A stretch of DNA of 64,000 nucleotides from Chryseobacterium sp. StRB126. GTDB lineage: Bacteria > Bacteroidota > Bacteroidia > Flavobacteriales > Weeksellaceae. Both the position numbers and the translations under genes were made by a program. The notes under the pieces were generated by a model. That model ran no database searches. It was not told where the DNA came from and saw only the letters and a program-made list of their open reading frames with translations. This document shows, piece after piece, positions 60,372 through 64,000 of this stretch (the first letter of the stretch is position 1; every line of letters starts with the position of its first letter). The stretch lies in NCBI RefSeq assembly GCF_000829375.1, contig NZ_AP014624.1:3286001-3350000 (forward strand). Reading direction: 5' to 3'.

Positions 60372-61268
60372 ATGAATTGTAAATACCTTTTTTTAACCAT
60401 AGGCATTACTGCAGCTTTATCAGCGCAAAAACAACCTACAATTATTCCTTTCTCACTGGAAAACAATTCTGTTTATCTGCACTGCAAGGTAAATGCGGTG
60501 GATAACGTAAAATTCCTGTTTGATACCGGTGCAGACGGATCTGTCATCAATATCAATTCAAAGAAAAAAGTTGATTTAAAAATTGACGGAAAATCGGAGA
60601 ATAAAGGTTCAAACGGGGTAAACACCGTTGATTACAGCAGTCATAATACAATTCAATTCGGAGATATTCAGAAAACAGATATTTTATTTACCCTCATTCC
60701 TTATGGAGAGGTTAATTTCGATGGTGTTTTTGGAACAGATTTAATGAAAGGAAATATCCTTGAAATTGATTACCATAAAAATGTGATCCGTTTTTATGAT
60801 GAAAACGACAGGTCCATTGATTTTTCAGGATATGAAAAAATGAAACTCCATCTCATCGATAACTACCCTGCTGTGGAAAGCGCAATAACAGTGAATGGCA
60901 AGGAATATTCCGGATATTTTGGTCTTGACAGCGGTGCAGATGATGCGCTTACCATTGCTTCACCTTATGTCAGAAAGAATTCTTTAGCCAATACCATGAA
61001 AACGATAGGAAAAGCTACGGCACAGGGTTCTGATGGTTCTGTTTATGAAATGCCGGTGGTTCTTTGCCCTTCCATTACCTTCGCTCATAAATTCCTTTAC
61101 AATGTCCCGATTACGCTTTCCAACTCTACAGAAGGCATTGATGCTTCAGAAAAGATGGCAGGCTTTTTTGGAAATGGTTTTTTGAAAAGATTCAATACCA
61201 TTATTGATTTTAAAAACCAGTCTATTTATTTTAAGCTGAATAAAAATCTATATTCTGAGTTTAATTGA
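60372..61268 (+). CDS. Secreted retropepsin-like aspartyl protease
   Basis: This 298-residue protein has an N-terminal signal peptide (MNCKYLFLTIGITAALSAQ). Two aspartic-protease half-sites are present: FLFDTGADGSVINI near 49-62 and GLDSGADDALTI near 186-197. Both halves occur in one chain, as in the clan AA periplasmic family (PF13650-type). It would act in the periplasm, and DTG/DSG supply the catalytic aspartates. The substrate is unknown. Confidence 0.8.
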   Translation: MNCKYLFLTIGITAALSAQKQPTIIPFSLENNSVYLHCKVNAVDNVKFLFDTGADGSVININSKKKVDLKIDGKSENKGSNGVNTVDYSSHNTIQFGDIQKTDILFTLIPYGEVNFDGVFGTDLMKGNILEIDYHKNVIRFYDENDRSIDFSGYEKMKLHLIDNYPAVESAITVNGKEYSGYFGLDSGADDALTIASPYVRKNSLANTMKTIGKATAQGSDGSVYEMPVVLCPSITFAHKFLYNVPITLSNSTEGIDASEKMAGFFGNGFLKRFNTIIDFKNQSIYFKLNKNLYSEFN

Positions 61269-61305
61269 CATAATTATCTCTTTAAAACTAAAAGATTATA
61301 ATGAC

Positions 61306-61332
61306 AGTACTCGGTTGGGGTGCTGTTTTTTA
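61306..61332 (+). terminator. Terminator after the aspartyl protease gene
   Basis: CAGTAC and GGTGCTG pair with one G-T pair around CTCGGTTG, followed by six T. The surrounding TTATAAT-x-ACAGTAC resembles the terminator at 60207. Confidence 0.7.
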
Positions 61333-61431
61333 TGGATAGAAAGTATTTTATCCACCTCATCAATTTATAATTAAAAAATACATTTCTTTTGAAAATAAAT
61401 AAAAAATTATTAGTTTGGTCTTAAAAATCTA

Positions 61432-62445
61432 ATGCTTAATTATTTTAATCAAATTTGCGAATTTCGTCAAAATAATCCTATTATACATGGAAAAACAATC
61501 AAAACTGATAATCCACTTTTAGATAATGTAAAAGAAGCTCTTGACAATTTTAAAATTGAATTAGAAAAAAAATACAATATTTTCAATAATGTAAACTTAA
61601 CAATAAAAGTATCTAAAGGCGCCACTAATTTTCCTCATGTAACTCATGTATGCATCTTGCCTCCTAATCAAAAAGTATCAGATGGAATATATGTTGCTAT
61701 TTGCTTCGATAAATCTGGGAAAGGAGCTGTAGTAGGTTGCGCAGAATCCAAAACTAACCCTAAAGGATTAAACATTCAAATAAGGAAATCTACAAAAACA
61801 TCTCCCAATATTGATGTTGATGGGGGCGGTGATACAACTAAATATAATAATGTTTTTGAAAATCCTAAGGAGTTTTATTACAAACTAGAAGACCAATCAG
61901 ATCTCGAAAATCATATTAAGAAATCTCTAGGTTTATGTTTTTATAATCTAGGCTTTATAAAAGAATCCGAATATTTACAAACAGCTGATTATTTAAATTC
62001 ATCAATTAAAGAGACTGAGATAAGTTATTTTAATATCGATGATATTAAAGACGATAGAAAGAAAATTGCTATTCAAATTTATGCTAGAAGGGGGCAAAAA
62101 AAATTCAGGGAAGAACTTATCAATGTCTATAATAAAAAATGTGCAATAACACAATGTCAGATTGTAGAAATGCTAGAGGCTGCACATATATATTCCTTCA
62201 AAGGTTCTGATACGAATAAAATTCCTAATGGCATTCTATTACGTTCTGATATCCATACGTTATTTGATCTAGGATTAATCAGTATAAATCCAGAAAATCA
62301 TATGGTCCAAATCAGTAATAAGATTTCTCATGATGAGTATTACACTAAATTACATCAAACTAAAATTAGTTTACCTACAAGAGCTGAGGACTACCCAAGT
62401 TCAGATTCTTTAAGATATCACTTTGAAAATGTTTTTGATAAATAA
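61432..62445 (+). CDS. Putative MrcB_N-HNH modification-dependent endonuclease
   Basis: This 337-residue protein has two parts. The N-terminal (about 1-170) pattern, including VAICFDKSGKGAVVGCAES and NIQIRKSTKTSPNIDVD, resembles MrcB_N/DUF3578, a domain thought to read modified bases. The C-terminal HNH (about 235-310) has KCAITQCQ, EAAHIYSFKGSDTNKIPNGI and RSDIHTLFDLGLI: the histidines and central Asn of the HNH_2 type. Codon use is very AT-rich relative to neighbours, a sign of transfer. A single-gene type IV restriction enzyme is the best guess; the N-terminal domain call is tentative. Confidence 0.65.
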   Translation: MLNYFNQICEFRQNNPIIHGKTIKTDNPLLDNVKEALDNFKIELEKKYNIFNNVNLTIKVSKGATNFPHVTHVCILPPNQKVSDGIYVAICFDKSGKGAVVGCAESKTNPKGLNIQIRKSTKTSPNIDVDGGGDTTKYNNVFENPKEFYYKLEDQSDLENHIKKSLGLCFYNLGFIKESEYLQTADYLNSSIKETEISYFNIDDIKDDRKKIAIQIYARRGQKKFREELINVYNKKCAITQCQIVEMLEAAHIYSFKGSDTNKIPNGILLRSDIHTLFDLGLISINPENHMVQISNKISHDEYYTKLHQTKISLPTRAEDYPSSDSLRYHFENVFDK

Positions 62446-62545
62446 TGTCTGAACATTTTCTTACATCTACTTATGGTTTCAAATACTAAAGAAAACTTAA
62501 ATAAATTAATAATGAATAACTTACAATTATTCCAATTAAATTCCT

Positions 62546-62553
62546 TAATTTTG
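62546..62553 (+). promoter_or_regulatory. -7 promoter element of the DnaJ-KTSC gene
   Basis: TAATTTTG fits TAnnTTTG, 25 nt before the start at 62579. Confidence 0.5.
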
Positions 62554-62578
62554 CACCCCGAAAATAAGAATTCAAAAT

Positions 62579-63025
62579 ATGAAACGAATAGGTGAACACA
62601 GAACCCTTCTTGGAGTTGATAAAACTGTAACTTTAAAAGAGTTAAAAACCATTTACAGAAATGTGATGAAAGATACACATCCTGATAAATTTATCAATGA
62701 CGAGGAAGGAAAAATAGCAGCGGAAGAAAGAAGCAAGTCTGTGATTGAAGCCTATCATTTCCTGGTAAGCATTAATCCTGAAACTCAGGAAAAATATAAA
62801 GAAGAATACACAGAAACCATCACTCAATCTAACATTCAGGATTTTTATCTTGAAAAATCGATTTTAACAGTTCAGCATTTGAATGGAAAAACCTATGAAT
62901 ATATGGGCGTTCCAAGAAATACTTATATTAAAATGGTTAACGCTGATTCTCCAAGCCGTTTCGCAAGAAGACACGTCTATGGAAACTTTGTCTACAGAAA
63001 AGCTGGAGAGGTTATGGCAGACTAA
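62579..63025 (+). CDS. DnaJ-like and KTSC-domain fusion protein
   Basis: The protein has 148 residues. The N-terminal J-domain-like part has TLKELKTIYRNVMKDTHPDKF (14-34) with the HPD tripeptide, which stimulates DnaK-type ATPases. The C-terminal KTSC domain (about 90-148: ILTVQHLNGKTYEYMGVPRN and FARRHVYGNFVYRK) is a small beta fold often met near DNA-linked proteins. J and KTSC fusions of this size are known in flavobacteria. It is single and ends before a strong terminator. Confidence 0.8.
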   Translation: MKRIGEHRTLLGVDKTVTLKELKTIYRNVMKDTHPDKFINDEEGKIAAEERSKSVIEAYHFLVSINPETQEKYKEEYTETITQSNIQDFYLEKSILTVQHLNGKTYEYMGVPRNTYIKMVNADSPSRFARRHVYGNFVYRKAGEVMAD

Positions 63026-63046
63026 TTTTTTCCAGATACAATATAT

Positions 63047-63079
63047 AAAGGCTTTCAGTTGATACTGAAAGCCTTTTTT
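63047..63079 (+). terminator. Terminator after the DnaJ-KTSC gene
   Basis: AAAGGCTTTCAG (63047-63058) and CTGAAAGCCTTT (63065-63076) form a 12-bp stem, followed by T residues. It probably works for both convergent genes. Confidence 0.8.
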
Positions 63080-63104
63080 ATTGCAGAAATCTAATGGATT
63101 TTTA

Positions 63105-64000
63105 TCACTTTTGAAATACTTTATGATGGGTTCCATCTTCATATTCAAAAATAATTATCTGATTTTTAGTATCAGGAGATATTTTCTTCCCTGCCATATC
63201 ATATGCATTCTTGATTTTTTTGTTTTTACCGTTATTCAGATTTTCATTGGTTGATAATGTTGCCATTGAAGTAGTAGCAACCATATCACCTAAAAAATAG
63301 GATGGTCCCCAAAAGAGATGGGTTAAACTTTCAGCAGAGGTACTGATATTGAATTTTAGCAACTTGATTTCATTTTGTGAACTTATGGTGCCTACAAGTT
63401 CATTGGTTACTCCCAGGAAACATAAATTGCGGATCCCCTCATCTACCTCCGTAAAAGTATTTGAAAGCACACTAGAACTCATTAGGCTACCTGTGGATAA
63501 TTGATAAGATTCTATAGTAAACACTATATTTCCTGAAACTGTATTCTGTTTTGTAACGTATAATTTCTGGTTTACAGGGACAATACTATCATAATTTCCC
63601 GAAGGCAAATTGAATGACGTTTCACTGCCTGTTACAATGTTATATTTAACAATTTTACTATTTACCAAAAGAACAAGTTCATTGGTTTCCTGGCAGAAAG
63701 CAAAATCCGAAAAACCATTAAGGGAAGGTGTTGTATAATTATATTCAGAAACAAGATTTCCTGTTAGTTTATCAAATTCACATATAGAAATAATATTTGA
63801 AGAACTTTCTTTAATGGCGAACAACCTTCCATTGGCCATTGCAATATCTACATACACTCCTCCGTTATTCGCCGGCCAAGGAAGTTGTAATGTAGAAAAT
63901 GTGTCATTCAGTACATTATACTTACCTAATATATTCAGTCCTGAATTAAGGGTGAAAATCATGTTTGAAGAAGAATCGAAGGATGCACTGCCAATATTTG
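63105..64000 (-). CDS. Secreted beta-propeller-like protein with T9SS-type tail (5' partial)
   Basis: The frame stays open to the window edge, so the N-terminus is missing (at least 298 residues visible). Repeated short beta blades such as NGRLFAIKESSSNIISICEF and VPVNQKLYVTKQN suggest a propeller. The end (IKNAYDMAGKKI, then FEYEDGTHHKVFQK) resembles the type A C-terminal signal of the type IX secretion system, used for surface proteins in this phylum. Similar neighbouring copies may lie beyond the window. No enzyme motif is seen. Confidence 0.65.
   Translation of the reverse strand, partial: NIGSASFDSSSNMIFTLNSGLNILGKYNVLNDTFSTLQLPWPANNGGVYVDIAMANGRLFAIKESSSNIISICEFDKLTGNLVSEYNYTTPSLNGFSDFAFCQETNELVLLVNSKIVKYNIVTGSETSFNLPSGNYDSIVPVNQKLYVTKQNTVSGNIVFTIESYQLSTGSLMSSSVLSNTFTEVDEGIRNLCFLGVTNELVGTISSQNEIKLLKFNISTSAESLTHLFWGPSYFLGDMVATTSMATLSTNENLNNGKNKKIKNAYDMAGKKISPDTKNQIIIFEYEDGTHHKVFQK

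Noticed and set aside
1..64000. CRISPR arrays, rRNA and tRNA genes
   Set aside because: No regular repeat-spacer pattern of 25-40 bp and no cloverleaf or rRNA sequence was recognised on either strand.

Overview
The window comes from a member of the Bacteroidota, most likely a Chryseobacterium/Elizabethkingia-type flavobacterium. The evidence is low-GC coding, promoters of the TTTG-N19-TAnnTTTG type, Bacteroidetes-style conjugation genes (TraA/TraB/TraD, MobA/B/C, RteC, DUF4099/DUF3945, DUF1896), a T9SS-like C-terminal tail and SHOCT/KTSC-domain chromosomal genes.

Bases 1 to about 30.66 kb are the right part of an integrative conjugative element (ICE). Its backbone is a traA-traB-traD operon, mobA-mobB, mobC (coupling protein), a broken N-6 DNA methylase, DUF1896, an ORF6N protein, topoisomerase III, a DUF4099/DUF3945 protein, two small HTH proteins and two RteC-type regulators. 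Three cargo blocks interrupt it. A Gabija-type defence pair (GajA/GajB) lies between two tra transcription units. A Crp/Fnr regulator, quinone reductase and MFS pump lie between mobB and mobC. A redox/xenobiotic-stress block follows mobC: AraC, flavin monooxygenase, EthD, two HxlR regulators, DoxX, Crp, flavodoxin-like quinone reductase, DUF4405 and a ferredoxin reductase. Upstream of each backbone transcription unit sits a cluster of TGGC (reverse complement GCCA) tetramers spaced exactly 10 bp apart. This looks like the binding site of a shared ICE regulator. The mobA/traA intergenic region is full of inverted repeats and is the best oriT candidate. The element appears to end next to a 30-codon 3' gene remnant and a terminator near 30.67-30.80 kb.

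From 30.8 to 44.3 kb is ordinary chromosome: three tandem PH-SHOCT proteins behind hisS (one with an in-frame stop), an HRDC protein, ssb, an AraC regulator with an iron alcohol dehydrogenase, an O-methyltransferase, an HPP membrane protein, a TIGR01777 epimerase, a Crp regulator, a DUF4406 protein, a NudK-like Nudix hydrolase and several small hypotheticals.

The most interesting region is 44.58-53.44 kb, a self-contained nine-gene operon with a consensus promoter in front and a hairpin terminator behind. It encodes an acyl carrier protein, a CrtI/retinol-saturase-like flavoprotein, an AurF-like diiron oxygenase, a ketoreductase, a ketosynthase translationally coupled to a degenerate ketosynthase (KS-alpha/KS-beta architecture), a FabZ-like dehydratase, a type II thioesterase and a dihaem cytochrome c peroxidase. 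The set resembles a highly reducing type II polyketide (polyene) pathway with unusual oxidative tailoring. I do not recognise it as a described cluster.

From 53.5 kb to the end lie a WG-repeat/Sel1 protein and a large TPR protein, two tandem secreted four-cysteine paralogues, a retropepsin-like protease, a putative MrcB_N-HNH modification-dependent nuclease, a DnaJ-KTSC fusion and the 3' part of a secreted beta-propeller-like protein with a T9SS-type tail.
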